DNA of 60,267 bases from NCBI RefSeq assembly GCF_015159745.1, contig NZ_JADDOJ010000016.1:1-60267 (forward strand). Reading direction: 5' to 3'. The stretch is from Ramlibacter aquaticus (lineage in GTDB: Bacteria > Pseudomonadota > Gammaproteobacteria > Burkholderiales > Burkholderiaceae_C). Below the pieces are notes generated by a model. The model was not told the DNA's origin. It was given only the letters and a program-made list of their open reading frames with translations, and searched no databases. Made by a program: the position numbers and the translations under genes. Numbering within the stretch: the stretch's first letter is position 1; each line of letters begins with the position of its first letter. Below are positions 1-7,996 of this stretch, piece by piece.

Positions 1-49
1 CGCGCTTGGGTAGGGCTGCGACCTCAGATATTTTTCCGGAAGTGTCCAT

Positions 50-74
50 GTGTCCACGCAAAGTTCGTGGACAC
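50..74. repeat. perfect 9-bp inverted repeat (hairpin or operator)
   Basis: GTGTCCACG at 50-58 is matched by its exact reverse complement at 66-74 across a 7-base loop. No T-run follows, so a terminator is not favoured. I recognise no gene in the first 339 bases; this palindrome and the one at the antitoxin start are the only structure I see there. Confidence 0.45.
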
Positions 75-339
75 AAGCATCTCCGGGTGGAGGTCAAAAT
101 TCAATGTGGGATGGCCGGACGGATACACCGAAACGCCCGAAATCGGCCACTTTCTCGGCCAGAGTCGTCTCTGTTCTCTGTTTGGCCTGCGGGTGGGCGC
201 AGATGGCGACCTAGCAAAATCAACAACTTACGTGCGTAGGTTCACCGTCAACCAAGGCCAGCAGACACCAGTACAACTAGACAATGTGCGTCGCTTGTAC
301 TAACATGGCAGCAGTTGATCTAACAAAAGAGGTGTTGCC

Positions 340-633
340 ATGACTGCTGTTGCATCGTCGCCTTCCGCCCGCTCCGCTCGACTTGGGCTGCGCGCCACCC
401 CCGAACAGGAGGTGGTGCTGCGCCGGGCCGCCGAGGTGGCCCACAAGTCGTTGACCGACTTCATCCTCGACAGCGCGTGCCTGGCCGCCGAGCAGACCCT
501 GCTCGATCAACGATTGTTCATGGTCTCGGGCAGCCAGTACCACGCCCTGATGGATCTGCTGGATCGCCCCGAACAGGCCAACGAGGGGTTGCGTGACCTG
601 TTTGCCCGCAAGGCGCCCTGGGACCCGAAGTGA
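340..633 (+). CDS. DUF1778 (TacA-like) antitoxin
   Basis: A 97-residue protein with the DUF1778 pattern: an N-terminal ribbon-helix-helix stretch (LGLRATPEQEVVLRRAA) followed by a helix ending in DFILDSA. This family binds DNA as a dimer and neutralises an adjacent GNAT acetyltransferase toxin with its C-terminal tail. The toxin gene overlaps the stop codon by four bases. CATGGCA (304-310) and TGCCATG (336-342, including the start codon) form an inverted repeat fit for autoregulation by the complex. Family and pairing are clear; the regulation is inferred. Confidence 0.88.
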   Translation: MTAVASSPSARSARLGLRATPEQEVVLRRAAEVAHKSLTDFILDSACLAAEQTLLDQRLFMVSGSQYHALMDLLDRPEQANEGLRDLFARKAPWDPK

Positions 634-1130
634 CGTTGCGCGCACCGGAGCCCCTGGCCACGCAGCATCGGCTGGAGGGTTTTGATTGCGGCAAGCCCGC
701 GCTGAATGACTGGCTGTTGCGCCACGCCCGCCAGGCTCAGGGCAGTGGCTCGGCCAAGACCTTTGTCGTTGCCGAGGACGATGGCCGCGTGGCGGGCTAC
801 TTCAGCCTGACCGTGGGTCAAGTCGACACGCTGGAGGCGCCGGAGCGCATCCGCAAGGGAATGGGGCAGTATCCGTTGCCGGTAGTGATCTTGGCGAGGC
901 TGGCAGTATCAATTCACGACCAGGGGCGAGGTATAGGCTTTGGCCTGCTGCAGGACTCGATTCGCCGCACGATGCTGATTGCCGAGCAGGCCGGCATCCG
1001 TGCCATGCTGACCCACCCCATCGATGAAGAAGCGGCGAGGTTCTACACCGGGTTCGGTTTCATCGCGTCACCGCTGCGCGAACAGCAATTGCTGCTGCTC
1101 TTGAAGGACGCCCGTCGCTGGGTCCGCTGA
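630..1130 (+). CDS. GNAT-family acetyltransferase toxin (TacT/AtaT-like)
   Basis: A 166-residue single-domain GNAT protein of the usual length for TacT-type toxins. The acetyl-CoA loop is seen as DQGRGIGFGL near residue 95, and the C-terminal ARFYTGFGF carries the conserved tyrosine. Known relatives acetylate the amino group of charged tRNA and stop translation. It starts with GTG at 630 inside the antitoxin stop codon (GTGA overlap), indicating translational coupling. The target tRNA cannot be read from sequence. Confidence 0.88.
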   Translation: MTLRAPEPLATQHRLEGFDCGKPALNDWLLRHARQAQGSGSAKTFVVAEDDGRVAGYFSLTVGQVDTLEAPERIRKGMGQYPLPVVILARLAVSIHDQGRGIGFGLLQDSIRRTMLIAEQAGIRAMLTHPIDEEAARFYTGFGFIASPLREQQLLLLLKDARRWVR

Positions 1131-1133
1131 ACC

Positions 1134-1361
1134 ATGACCATCGAATCACTGCCCACTTTTACCAAGCCGGCCCGCCAGCGCTGGGAGTCCATCCCTGCCG
1201 ACATTCGCCAGCGGCTGCTGTCCAACGTCTGGTGCGGCCACTGCCATCACGAAACAACGATCACCAATTTCAGCGGAAACATCAAGGGCGGCGACTTGCT
1301 GCTGGTGGGCAAGTGCGCCGAATGCCGCGGTGATGTGGCACGGGTGATCGAGGGCTCGTAA
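1134..1361 (+). CDS. small zinc-ribbon protein
   Basis: A 75-residue protein beginning three bases after the GNAT stop. Two CxxC pairs (C34/C37 in CGHC and C61/C64 in CAEC) make a probable zinc ribbon. It has no signal peptide or membrane segment. Position suggests co-transcription with the toxin-antitoxin pair, perhaps as an accessory, but I know no function for it. Confidence 0.65.
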   Translation: MTIESLPTFTKPARQRWESIPADIRQRLLSNVWCGHCHHETTITNFSGNIKGGDLLLVGKCAECRGDVARVIEGS

Positions 1362-1366
1362 CCCGG

Positions 1367-1903
1367 TCAGGCATCAAACCCTGCCACCACCTCCCGCTGC
1401 GCCACCCAGTCGGTCGGCAGCGGATTGCGCTGGAACCACAGCAGGCTCATGCACTTGGGCTGCTGCCCGGCCAGGATGCTCTGGATGATGGCGGGCTCCA
1501 GCAGGGTCAGTCGCAGCAGTTCATTGACCGTCGAGTGGTGCAGGCTTTCGCGCTGGGCGATCTCGCTGCCGCTGCCAACCACCCCATCATCGAGCAACTG
1601 CTGCCAGTAGAAGGCCCGCGTCAGGGCCACCAGCAGGGGTTGGTCAATCTGCCTGGTGACCTTGCCCGGCGACTCGACCGCCCCATCCGGTCGCACCACC
1701 ACCTTGCTGGCGCCGCGCTCCCTGATCTTCAGCGGGATGAAGGTGGTCAGCTTGACCTGGCCGCCGTCCCGGCCCCCGATGGCCACCCAAATTCCCAAGG
1801 GTGTGGCCACCCCAAATTCCCCCACCTGACCACGGCGTGATGACGCGCTGAAGGCGCCGGCGGCGAGCCGGCCGCCGGTGGCGGGCAGGACGTTACCTTG
1901 CAT
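1367..1903 (-). pseudogene. recombinase-associated HTH protein, N-terminus replaced by IS sequence
   Basis: The C-terminal 130 residues resemble a conserved protein often found beside site-specific recombinases: KLTTFIPLKIRERG, then PLLVALTRAFYWQQLLDDG and a helix-turn-helix-like part (EIAQRESLHHSTVNELLRL). Family-like sequence begins near residue 50 (about 1756). Everything upstream lies in repeats resembling IS21 ends, so the native start is lost or was the GTG/ATG-poor stretch just before. No recombinase gene is adjacent now. Function unknown; I read it as a leftover of an older element. Confidence 0.55.
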
Positions 1904-2300
1904 CCCCTCGAAGAGGGGAACTGGAGTGAACGTCTTGAAGCCGCATTTGCAGACAACGAGCGGGTCACGGGGATCGACCGCAAGACCATCCGCTCCTATC
2001 AGAAGCGCGATAGCGACGCTGCTGGCTGCGCGCCGCAGCCAGCGCGAGATCGCCTGGCGCCCGCGGCCGCGTCAAATTCCCCCGGGCTGGCCACCGGCTC
2101 TGTGGAGCAAATTCCCCCAGGGTGGCCACCGGCGGCGGCCAGCGTGAGCACCTCGGCGTGCGAGCCGTACCGCACCTGGTTGACCGAGTTGTACTTGCCG
2201 GCAATCCCGTGCTGGTCGACCAGGTCCTGGTAAATCGCCATGGCGTTGCGCCGCAGCTTCAGCTGCGCCTCGTGCGGCAGTTGCGCGCGCGTGAGCCCGA
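1778..2300. mobile_element. IS21-family debris (end repeats and istA scraps)
   Basis: The plus strand repeats a unit built from GGCCACC and AAATTCCC at about 1778-1830 and again at about 2070-2130, like the multiple terminal repeats of IS21 elements. Between them a plus-strand frame reads VTGIDRKTIRSYQKR, similar to the start of an IstA transposase. A minus-strand frame around 2200-2260 reads RRNAMAIYQDLVDQHG, the IstA motif before the catalytic core. The two fragments lie on opposite strands, so the element is scrambled and dead. Confidence 0.5.
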
Positions 2301-2471
2301 GCAGTTCTACCGGCTCACCGCTGTCATTCACCCCAAGAGTGGTGGCAGCGACCAGGTTGTGGATCTGTACTTCAAGGCTGCACCCAAGAAGGCCCAGATC
2401 GAGCAGTATCTGAGGCGGCGCAGCCACGTGGTCGACTACAAGATCACGGCTGCTGTGAAGCAGCCAAAAAT

Positions 2472-2509
2472 GAAAAAGCCCCGAACCCGCAAGGTTTCGG
2501 GGCTTTTTC
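2472..2509 (-). terminator. Rho-independent terminator of the RES/Xre operon
   Basis: On the minus strand a GAAAAAGCCCCGAAACC arm pairs with GGTTCGGGGCTTTTTC after a short loop, followed by further T residues. The hairpin begins at the stop codon of the RES gene (2508-2510). The symmetric A/T flanks could also stop plus-strand transcription. Confidence 0.8.
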
Positions 2510-3215
2510 ATTGGTGCTGCTCGAACTCCAGCAGGTCTCGGCGGTGAGCCCAGATAACCTTGCCAGGTGTGGCCTTGCACGTCCAGGTCTGTTGGGCATG
2601 CGGGGATGGCATCGACAGCGCCTGAGGGTCGAAGACGACATTGCAGGCCCCGCCCTCGCGCCTGGCTGACTCGTAGCGGAGGGTGGCAATGTTGGGATGC
2701 CCGCTCCTAATCAGCCTCACCAGTTCGTGGCAGGCGGCGTAGCTCTCAGGGTCTCGCCAGGAATCGCGGTGCTCGTTCCATGGCGCCTGAGTGAGGTCCA
2801 GCTCCTGGCCACTGATGCGCGCCTGCAAGAACGTGTGCTCGGTGATGACCTGGCCCTGGGCGCGAAGGCCTTCCGAATCCATCATGAACCGCCACCGCCA
2901 ATAGCCGACCTCGGCTGCCACCGTGGCTTCCTCGTCGGCTGCGTAGAAGACGCCAGCCGTCCCGGCCTCACGAAACCGCGATGCCCGCGGCGAGCGGTAT
3001 CGGAACGGCGTAAACAGTAGGTAGGGCAGTCCCTGAGCGCTCCGCGGTATGGCGGGTTTGCTGCTTTCCAGGACTTCCTCAAGCAGCTCCTGTTCGGCCA
3101 CCGAGTCGACAACCCGGAGGGTGGCAATCACATGCTGCGCTTCGACGCCGCGCCAGACGTCGCGGACGCTGTGGCGGTGCTCCAAGAACCAGGCCTCGTT
3201 CCAGAGGCCGCTCAT
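2508..3215 (-). CDS. RES-domain toxin (NAD+-degrading family)
   Basis: A 235-residue RES-domain protein. The signature region GVFYAADEEATVAAEVGY carries the conserved glutamate, and VWRG in the N-terminal part fits the family arginine. Known RES toxins deplete NAD+ and are held inactive by an Xre/MbcA-like antitoxin. The antitoxin gene is immediately upstream and overlaps by four bases (ATGA). Length suits family members with an N-terminal extension. Function is by family, not shown here. Confidence 0.85.
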   Translation of the reverse strand: MSGLWNEAWFLEHRHSVRDVWRGVEAQHVIATLRVVDSVAEQELLEEVLESSKPAIPRSAQGLPYLLFTPFRYRSPRASRFREAGTAGVFYAADEEATVAAEVGYWRWRFMMDSEGLRAQGQVITEHTFLQARISGQELDLTQAPWNEHRDSWRDPESYAACHELVRLIRSGHPNIATLRYESARREGGACNVVFDPQALSMPSPHAQQTWTCKATPGKVIWAHRRDLLEFEQHQ

Positions 3216-3586
3216 GACTGGGCTCGCGCTCCGTCCAGGTAGCGGACCGTGTAGGTGAGCCCGTCGACCGTCTCGATGAAGGCACGCGGCTGCGCCCCAA
3301 GGGCGGTGTTGTGGCTGCGCATCCAGGCCCTGCGGCTTTCGTCGTCGTTGCCGACCAAGGCATCCAGCGACCGGTACAGGCGCACGACCAGCGTGGCCAG
3401 CTCCGCCGGCTTGCTGCCCAGCTCGAGCGTGTACGTGCCGGCAGCCAGGCGGCCGATGGTCGCTTCGCTCAGCCCGATGATCCTGGCCAGTGCGGCCCGG
3501 CTCAGCCCCAGCAGATCCGCAGAGCGCACCGTCGCCTTGCTCAACACCTGGGCCGCGGCCCCGTCTTGCGTGATCGCGAGTGCCAT
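3212..3586 (-). CDS. Xre/MbcA/ParS-type antitoxin
   Basis: A 124-residue protein. A helix-turn-helix (LSRAALARIIGLSEATIGRL) is followed by the C-terminal region typical of the MbcA/ParS toxin-binding domain, with the final strand GLTYTVRYLDG. It precedes and overlaps the RES toxin gene by four bases, the standard order. It probably covers the toxin's active-site cleft and represses its own promoter, which should lie in 3590-3690. Confidence 0.82.
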   Translation of the reverse strand: MALAITQDGAAAQVLSKATVRSADLLGLSRAALARIIGLSEATIGRLAAGTYTLELGSKPAELATLVVRLYRSLDALVGNDDESRRAWMRSHNTALGAQPRAFIETVDGLTYTVRYLDGARAQS

Positions 3587-3694
3587 GTGAACCTCCAGCC
3601 CTCCATTATGGCATCAGCAGAAAGATTTTGGCCTATTTCGCTCGCCAGTAGATACGATGTGTCTTATGTAAAGTGAACGCCTACTCCTCTTGTG

Positions 3695-3716
3695 TGGGTT
3701 GGTCAGCGCGGCATCC
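3695..3716 (+). repeat. 22-bp direct repeat, left copy
   Basis: The 22 bases 3695-3716 (TGGGTTGGTCAGCGCGGCAT plus CC) recur exactly and in the same orientation at 10860-10881. The two copies bracket the mer/AbiE segment. This is longer than a transposon target duplication and looks like an att core or a trace of homologous exchange. Confidence 0.7.
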
Positions 3717-3734
3717 TGATTAACTTTCTCCTGA

Positions 3735-4454
3735 TTAAGGCCCTGCCCGGCGCCAGAACCACCAACTTGGCCAAGGTTCCGCAAACAGTTGGCCCTTTGC
3801 GGCCGTCATCGGCAGCCCGATGAGCTCGCAGACGTCGACTGCCTGGTCGGTCGTAGGGAACAGCCACCCTTCCCTGCAACGGTCCAGAACTCCGGCGAGG
3901 AGCCGCAGCACGTCGCTCACGCTGGCCGAGGCCGTGAAAGCCACTTTGTTGGCCACGGACCAAAGCGACTCGCCTGGCTGGAACCAGCGGGGGTTCCAGC
4001 CCACCAAGCCGTTTGCTGCCATCTCGGTCAGCATCCCTTTGAGCCCAATGAGCTGCTCGTAACTGAGGTACTGAGCCTCGTCGATGAGAATCCAAACGCG
4101 CTCGGTGCCCATCTCGTCGCAGTCGACCTTCACCTGCCGGACGAAGGCGTTTTCCACCTTCAGGGACGGGAACCTCACTTGGCCACCGCGGCTGATTTGC
4201 AAGGCTTGCAGCAGTGTGCTGAACGTTCCCGTGAGGCTCTTGATGACCGTGCGGTACACCACAGCCGCCTTCTTAGCTTCTACGCGCTCCGCAACAATCA
4301 TGCAGCCCGTGGACTTGCCGGCACGCGGCATGCCGTAGACCATCAAGCAGACACACCCTTGGAAGGCGAACTTCGTAAGCGCCTCGTTCAGGTCCTGCAG
4401 CGGCGGAGTCTGAAGCCGCGCGCCGTTGTCGTAGGTCAGAGGATGTTGGTTCAT
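3735..4454 (-). pseudogene. chimeric TniB-like ATPase / TniQ-like remnant
   Basis: From ATG 4454 the frame reads an AAA+ transposition ATPase: Walker A GMPRAGKS near residue 48 and Walker B VWILIDEAQ. About 25 residues later it changes to WNPRWFQPGESLWSVA, resembling the N-terminus of TniQ. The frame ends at 3735 in what looks like foreign sequence (SWWFWRRAGP). The ATPase lacks its C-terminal half, so this is probably an in-frame deletion joining tniB to tniQ. An upstream frame ending at 4451 overlaps the ATG by four bases and could be the tail of tniA. It is not expected to transpose. Confidence 0.55.
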
Positions 4455-4809
4455 TTTTTCAGCCCAAATGGGTCGCGAGTGGAAGAAAGGGGTCGTACCG
4501 GCGTCTGGCCGTTCGACTTCCCGCTGAACACCAAGGCGAGCACTACGGGCAAACCGCTGCACTCGCTGTGGCACCCGCGCGTGAGCGTCTTCTTGGCAAC
4601 GCAGTTCGGGGTGTCCGGAATGGAGCGCGTGCCAGCCGGTAGAGGATGGTGATGGGTCGCGCAGCGGTGGCTTTGCGAGCCCAAGTCATTTCAGGATGTG
4701 ATGAACGAGTTGCGCGCCGCAGGGTCAACTCACCCGCGCGAAAGCTTGCCCCGGCACGCCGGCCAGCAATGACCTGTGCGCCGGCCGCAGCCCAAGAAAG
4801 GAGGCCAGC

Positions 4810-4953
4810 ATGAAGCGTATCCCTTTACCTGCTGCAATCCACGAGTTCCTGCGCCATGGAGAGCGAGCAGGCAGCGTCATCATCTGGAGCATCGCGGCAA
4901 TCTGTGGCGTGTGCTTCACCGGCGCCGTTCTCGCCATTGCCTTCTTGAAGTAG
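4810..4953 (+). CDS. 47-residue single-span membrane protein
   Basis: A short frame starting ATG 4810 behind a strong ribosome binding site (AAAGGAGG, 4798-4805). It has a basic N-terminus (MKRIPLPAAIHEFLRHGERA) followed by one hydrophobic helix (VIIWSIAAICGVCFTGAVLA) and ends in FLK. It converges on the flavoprotein gene of the mer operon, 24 bases away. I know no family. The good ribosome binding site and the clean topology argue that it is real. Confidence 0.5.
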   Translation: MKRIPLPAAIHEFLRHGERAGSVIIWSIAAICGVCFTGAVLAIAFLK

Positions 4954-4977
4954 ATGCGCCGTCGTGCAGGCGCAGCG

Positions 4978-6324
4978 TCAGAGCATGTACCCGATGTCCG
5001 AGGCTGCGGTCGGATAGGCAAACATCGTCGACTTGAGTTCTCGGCTGGTAAGACCGTGCCGCACGGCCAGGGCAAAGACGTTGATGACATCTTCGGCATG
5101 CGGGCCGACCAGGTGCGCACCAAGCACTCGGTCCGTGCCCTCCTCCACCAGAGTCTTGAACCCGTAGGTGCTCTCTGCAGCTTGGCGCGCGGTGAACCAG
5201 CCAGCCGTCTGGCTGCTCTTGACGCGAAACTTCAAGCCTTGCGCCTTCGCAGCCTCTTCGGTCAGCCCCACCATGGCAACTGCCGGCTGCGTGAACGCCA
5301 CGCTTGGCACGGCGCGGTAGTCGGGCCGCGCGTGATTGCCTTCAAGGATGTTCGCGGCAGCCACTTTGGCGTCGTGACTGGAGACGGGCGTCAGTGCGGG
5401 TCCGCGCTGCGCGACATCGCCGGCGGCGTAGACCGCCGGGTTAGTCACGCTTTGGAGGAACTCGTTGAGCACCAGCCGACCCCGCTCGAGTTGAACGCCT
5501 GCAGCGTTAAGGTCCATCACCTCGAAGTCTGGCGCGCGGCCGCCGGCGTGCACGACCAGGTCGGCACTGACCGTCACCGGTGTACCGGCCTGGTCGGCAT
5601 GGACCACGAATCCAGTATCAATGCGGTCCACCCGCGTCACGGCAGCGTGCGTTCGCACCTCAATCCCAAGTGCCGTGAATTTCTCCATTAGCCAGCCGAC
5701 CACGTCAGGGTCGAAGTTCTTCAGCATGCGGTCGCTGCGCTGAAGGATGGTGACCTTTGCGCCCGCCAATGCCGCGATGTTGGAGAACTCCGCGGCGATG
5801 TAGCCGCCCCCGACGAGAACGATGTGCCTGGGGAGTGCTTGCAGGTTCAGGAAGGTTTCGCTGGTGGCCAGGTACTCAGCGCCCGGGATGCCAAGCTTCA
5901 CTGGTTCGGCGCCAGAGGCAAGCAGGATGTGAGTTGCGGAGAGAGCGACGCCGCCTACGTCCACAGAGTTCGGCGCGATGAACCGTGCCAGGCCGTGGTA
6001 GGTGTCCACGCCCTTGCTCGCGTAGCTTTGCTCTTGCTTGGAGGGCACTGGGTCCGTGAAGGAGCGCTTGAACGACTGGAGCTCTGGCCAATCGACGGTC
6101 ACCTCACCAGCAACCCCCTTGCCGCGCATTCGCTTCGCATGGTCCACCGCTGATGTCCCGCCCACCAGCATCTTCTTGGGGTCGCAGCCGCGCAGGGCGC
6201 ATGTGCCACCGAACGGCCGGTGGTCAACGACCGCGACGGAGCGGCCCGCCGCGCGAACCTTGCTGGCCGCCGTCATCGCCGCGGTGCCGGCCCCGATGAC
6301 CACCAGGTCGTACTGCTTGGCCAT
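4978..6324 (-). CDS. FAD-dependent disulfide oxidoreductase, mercuric-reductase-like
   Basis: A 448-residue pyridine nucleotide-disulfide oxidoreductase. It has an N-terminal FAD dinucleotide fold (VVIGAGTAAMTAASK), a redox CxxxxC in GGTCALRGCDPKKM, an NAD(P)H fold (VLVGGGYIAAEFSN) and a C-terminal dimerisation domain. ATG 6324 is chosen because MAKQYDLVVIG starts the fold; upstream codons overlap the previous gene. It is the last gene after merT, merP and a GDCCVxC gene, so reduction of Hg(II) is the likely role. It lacks the N-terminal metal-binding domain, and its C-terminus (ASDIGYML) lacks the vicinal cysteine pair that hands Hg(II) to the active site in canonical MerA. Confidence 0.8.
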   Translation of the reverse strand: MAKQYDLVVIGAGTAAMTAASKVRAAGRSVAVVDHRPFGGTCALRGCDPKKMLVGGTSAVDHAKRMRGKGVAGEVTVDWPELQSFKRSFTDPVPSKQEQSYASKGVDTYHGLARFIAPNSVDVGGVALSATHILLASGAEPVKLGIPGAEYLATSETFLNLQALPRHIVLVGGGYIAAEFSNIAALAGAKVTILQRSDRMLKNFDPDVVGWLMEKFTALGIEVRTHAAVTRVDRIDTGFVVHADQAGTPVTVSADLVVHAGGRAPDFEVMDLNAAGVQLERGRLVLNEFLQSVTNPAVYAAGDVAQRGPALTPVSSHDAKVAAANILEGNHARPDYRAVPSVAFTQPAVAMVGLTEEAAKAQGLKFRVKSSQTAGWFTARQAAESTYGFKTLVEEGTDRVLGAHLVGPHAEDVINVFALAVRHGLTSRELKSTMFAYPTAASDIGYML

Positions 6325-6368
6325 GGTGGGCCTCCATTCTTGCGGGGCGAGGGTTAACGTGGTCTGGG

Positions 6369-6584
6369 TCAGGAGCAGCAGCTCTTGCCTGACGCTTGCA
6401 GTGGCGGGCACTTGGTCGTGCCATAGGAGCAGAACACGCAGCAGTCGCCCGCCAAGGGGCGAAGGACCGTCTTGCAGCCCTCGCATTCGTAGAACCACTG
6501 GCAGGCGTCTGTTGGCATGGTCTCGCTCTTCACGTGCCCGCACTCGGGGCACGTGAGCGTGGACTCCAGAACAACAGCCGTCAC
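6369..6584 (-). CDS. GDCCVxC-domain protein of the mer operon
   Basis: A 71-residue soluble protein rich in cysteine: CPEC near residue 12, CEGC near 34, the family signature GDCCVFC followed by SYGTTKCPP, and a terminal CC pair (GKSCCS). GDCCVxC proteins are small and sometimes selenoproteins; here the positions are cysteine. It lies between merP and the flavoprotein. A role as cytoplasmic Hg(II) carrier is inferred from the paired thiols and the operon. Biochemistry of the family is little known. Confidence 0.8.
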   Translation of the reverse strand: MTAVVLESTLTCPECGHVKSETMPTDACQWFYECEGCKTVLRPLAGDCCVFCSYGTTKCPPLQASGKSCCS

Positions 6585-6585
6585 G

Positions 6586-6870
6586 TCACTGCACCTGCTT
6601 CACGGTGGAGGGGTAGCCGGCATCGGTGGTTGCCTTGACGAGGGCTTCTGGTTTGGTTTTGGCCGGGTCGAACGAAACCACCGCCAGCTTCGTCTTGAAG
6701 TCGACCTTGGCGGCGTCGACGCCGGGCACCTTCTCCAGGGCCTTGCGGACCGTAATGGGGCACGTCGCACAGTCCATGTTGCTGACAGCAAGCGTGGCGC
6801 TGTGTCCGCCAGCGGCATGGGCGCCAACGGCAAGGGTGAGCGTCGCAAGAAGAGTGAACAACGATTTCAT
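6586..6870 (-). CDS. merP: MerP, periplasmic mercury-binding protein
   Basis: A 94-residue precursor with a signal peptide (MKSLFTLLATLTLAVGAHAA) and one heavy-metal-associated domain whose Hg(II) site is MDCATC. It captures Hg(II) in the periplasm and passes it to MerT. ATG 6870 is placed by the signal peptide; the longer open frame upstream overlaps merT. The gene is two bases from the GDCCVxC gene and eight bases after merT. Confidence 0.95.
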   Translation of the reverse strand: MKSLFTLLATLTLAVGAHAAGGHSATLAVSNMDCATCPITVRKALEKVPGVDAAKVDFKTKLAVVSFDPAKTKPEALVKATTDAGYPSTVKQVQ

Positions 6871-6878
6871 TGGAGACC

Positions 6879-7250
6879 TCAGTAGAAAAGCGGTGCGTAA
6901 AGGGGGCTGGCCATCAGGCCGACGGCAAAAACAGAAACGACCCAGAAAATCGCCTTCTGCCGCTTGCGCGTGGCCTGGACTGCACAGGCGTCTACGGGTG
7001 CGCAATGAGCGGGCCGAACGTAGAGGCGATAGAAGGCGAAGCCCAGGAAGGCAAGCGTGGCGGCGATGAAGTACGGCTGGTAGCGCTCCAATGCCACCAG
7101 GCGCGAACCTAATCCGCCTCCAATGCCAAGCAGGACAAGCACCAGCGGACCGGCGCAACAAGCCGAGGCGCCCACAGCTGCAGCGGCGCCCGCCAGCAGG
7201 GAGGCACCGGTGCTCCACGGTCGAGTGTCGGTTGGCTTGCTTTCGTCCAT
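6879..7250 (-). CDS. merT: MerT, mercuric ion transporter
   Basis: A 123-residue inner-membrane protein with three hydrophobic helices. The first-helix cysteine pair is in SACCAGPLVL, and a second pair lies in the cytoplasmic loop (CAPVDAC). It takes Hg(II) from MerP and delivers it to the cytoplasm for reduction. First gene of the leftward operon, directly behind the mer promoter. Length and motifs match MerT closely. Confidence 0.95.
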   Translation of the reverse strand: MDESKPTDTRPWSTGASLLAGAAAAVGASACCAGPLVLVLLGIGGGLGSRLVALERYQPYFIAATLAFLGFAFYRLYVRPAHCAPVDACAVQATRKRQKAIFWVVSVFAVGLMASPLYAPLFY

Positions 7251-7256
7251 TGGTGT

Positions 7257-7287
7257 AGTCTAAGTACGTACGTGAGTACGGAATCAA
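7257..7287 (-). promoter_or_regulatory. MerR-controlled promoter and operator
   Basis: On the minus strand -35 TTGATT (7282-7287) and -10 TAGACT (7257-7262) are separated by 19 bases. This over-long spacer is the hallmark of MerR-activated promoters. The spacer carries the dyad CCGTACTCACGTACGTAC, close to the classical mer operator. MerR bound here should repress without Hg(II) and activate with it. Confidence 0.93.
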
Positions 7288-7294
7288 GCCCACT

Positions 7295-7705
7295 ATGCAG
7301 TCAATGACAATCGGGCAGCTTGCAGCTGCTGCTGGCGTGAACGTCGAAACGGTTCGGTACTACCAGCGCCGCGAGTTGCTGGCGGTGCCAAAGCGCGAGG
7401 TTGGCAGCATAGGCCGCTACTCGCGCGAGGCGCTCACACGGCTGCGGTTCATCAAGCGCTCGCAATCGCTGGGCTTTTCCCTCGACGATGTGCAGGTGCT
7501 TCTGTCGCTCGACGACGGTCAGGCGTGCTCGTCGGCGCGTCACCTGGGAGAGCTCAAGCTGGCGGAAGTCCGGGACCGGATTGAAACACTGCGGGTACTT
7601 GAGGTCGCGCTCGAGGAGTTGGTCTCCAAATGCGCTACCTCCAAGCGAAAGGTCAGCTGCCCCCTCATCGAGTCGTTGATGCGCTCGGATGACACGCAGG
7701 TCTGA
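7295..7705 (+). CDS. merR: MerR, Hg(II)-responsive regulator
   Basis: A 136-residue MerR-family protein: winged HTH from MTIGQLAAAAGVNVETVRYY, a dimerisation helix, and three cysteines at 78, 113 and 122. Their spacing and order match the three Hg(II)-ligating cysteines of MerR, with the last in VSCPLIESL. Divergent from merT with the operator between. The second ATG at 7304 (MTIGQ) is an equally good start. Confidence 0.95.
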   Translation: MQSMTIGQLAAAAGVNVETVRYYQRRELLAVPKREVGSIGRYSREALTRLRFIKRSQSLGFSLDDVQVLLSLDDGQACSSARHLGELKLAEVRDRIETLRVLEVALEELVSKCATSKRKVSCPLIESLMRSDDTQV

Positions 7706-7757
7706 TGCCGACGCCCTGGCAGCTTCTTGTACTTCGAGGGGCGTGCTTCCTTCCCGG

Positions 7758-7952
7758 TCAGCTGGCGACGTTCGCCCCGGCCGCCGCGTCGCCGGCGAGC
7801 TGCACCAAGCTCCCATTGACGTAGACCTGCCCCTGTCGGACCTCGATGGTGATGAGGCCGAAACTCGATTGCCAGTGCACTAGAACATCGCCGGCCGTGC
7901 TGCCGCTTACGGCTTGCACCTGGGCGAGCTCAGCGTGAGAAGGGGCTTCCAT
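7758..7952 (-). CDS. small hypothetical protein beside a LexA box
   Basis: A 64-residue frame (MEAPSHAELAQV start), acidic and without a membrane segment. Its start codon is only eight bases from the LexA box at 7960-7975 and no ribosome binding site is visible, so if real it would be leaderless and SOS-linked. No family is recognised. Confidence 0.35.
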   Translation of the reverse strand: MEAPSHAELAQVQAVSGSTAGDVLVHWQSSFGLITIEVRQGQVYVNGSLVQLAGDAAAGANVAS

Positions 7953-7959
7953 GGATATA

Positions 7960-7975
7960 CTGTATGCCCATACAG
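7960..7975. promoter_or_regulatory. LexA (SOS) box
   Basis: CTGTATGCCCATACAG fits the CTG-N10-CAG LexA consensus and is a perfect dyad in the outer seven bases of each arm, with AT-rich flanks. It lies 21 bases before the start of the gene at 7997 and 8 bases before the divergent small frame. A DNA-damage response of at least the rightward gene is expected. Confidence 0.8.
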
Positions 7976-7996
7976 CAACTCAGTCCAGAGGTGCCC

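Noticed and set aside
2122..2547. A 141-codon plus-strand frame reading FYRLTAVIHPKSGGSDQVVD in its middle
   Set aside because: Its start lies in IS21 debris and its end runs through a terminator hairpin; the middle part is protein-like but I could not assign or delimit it.
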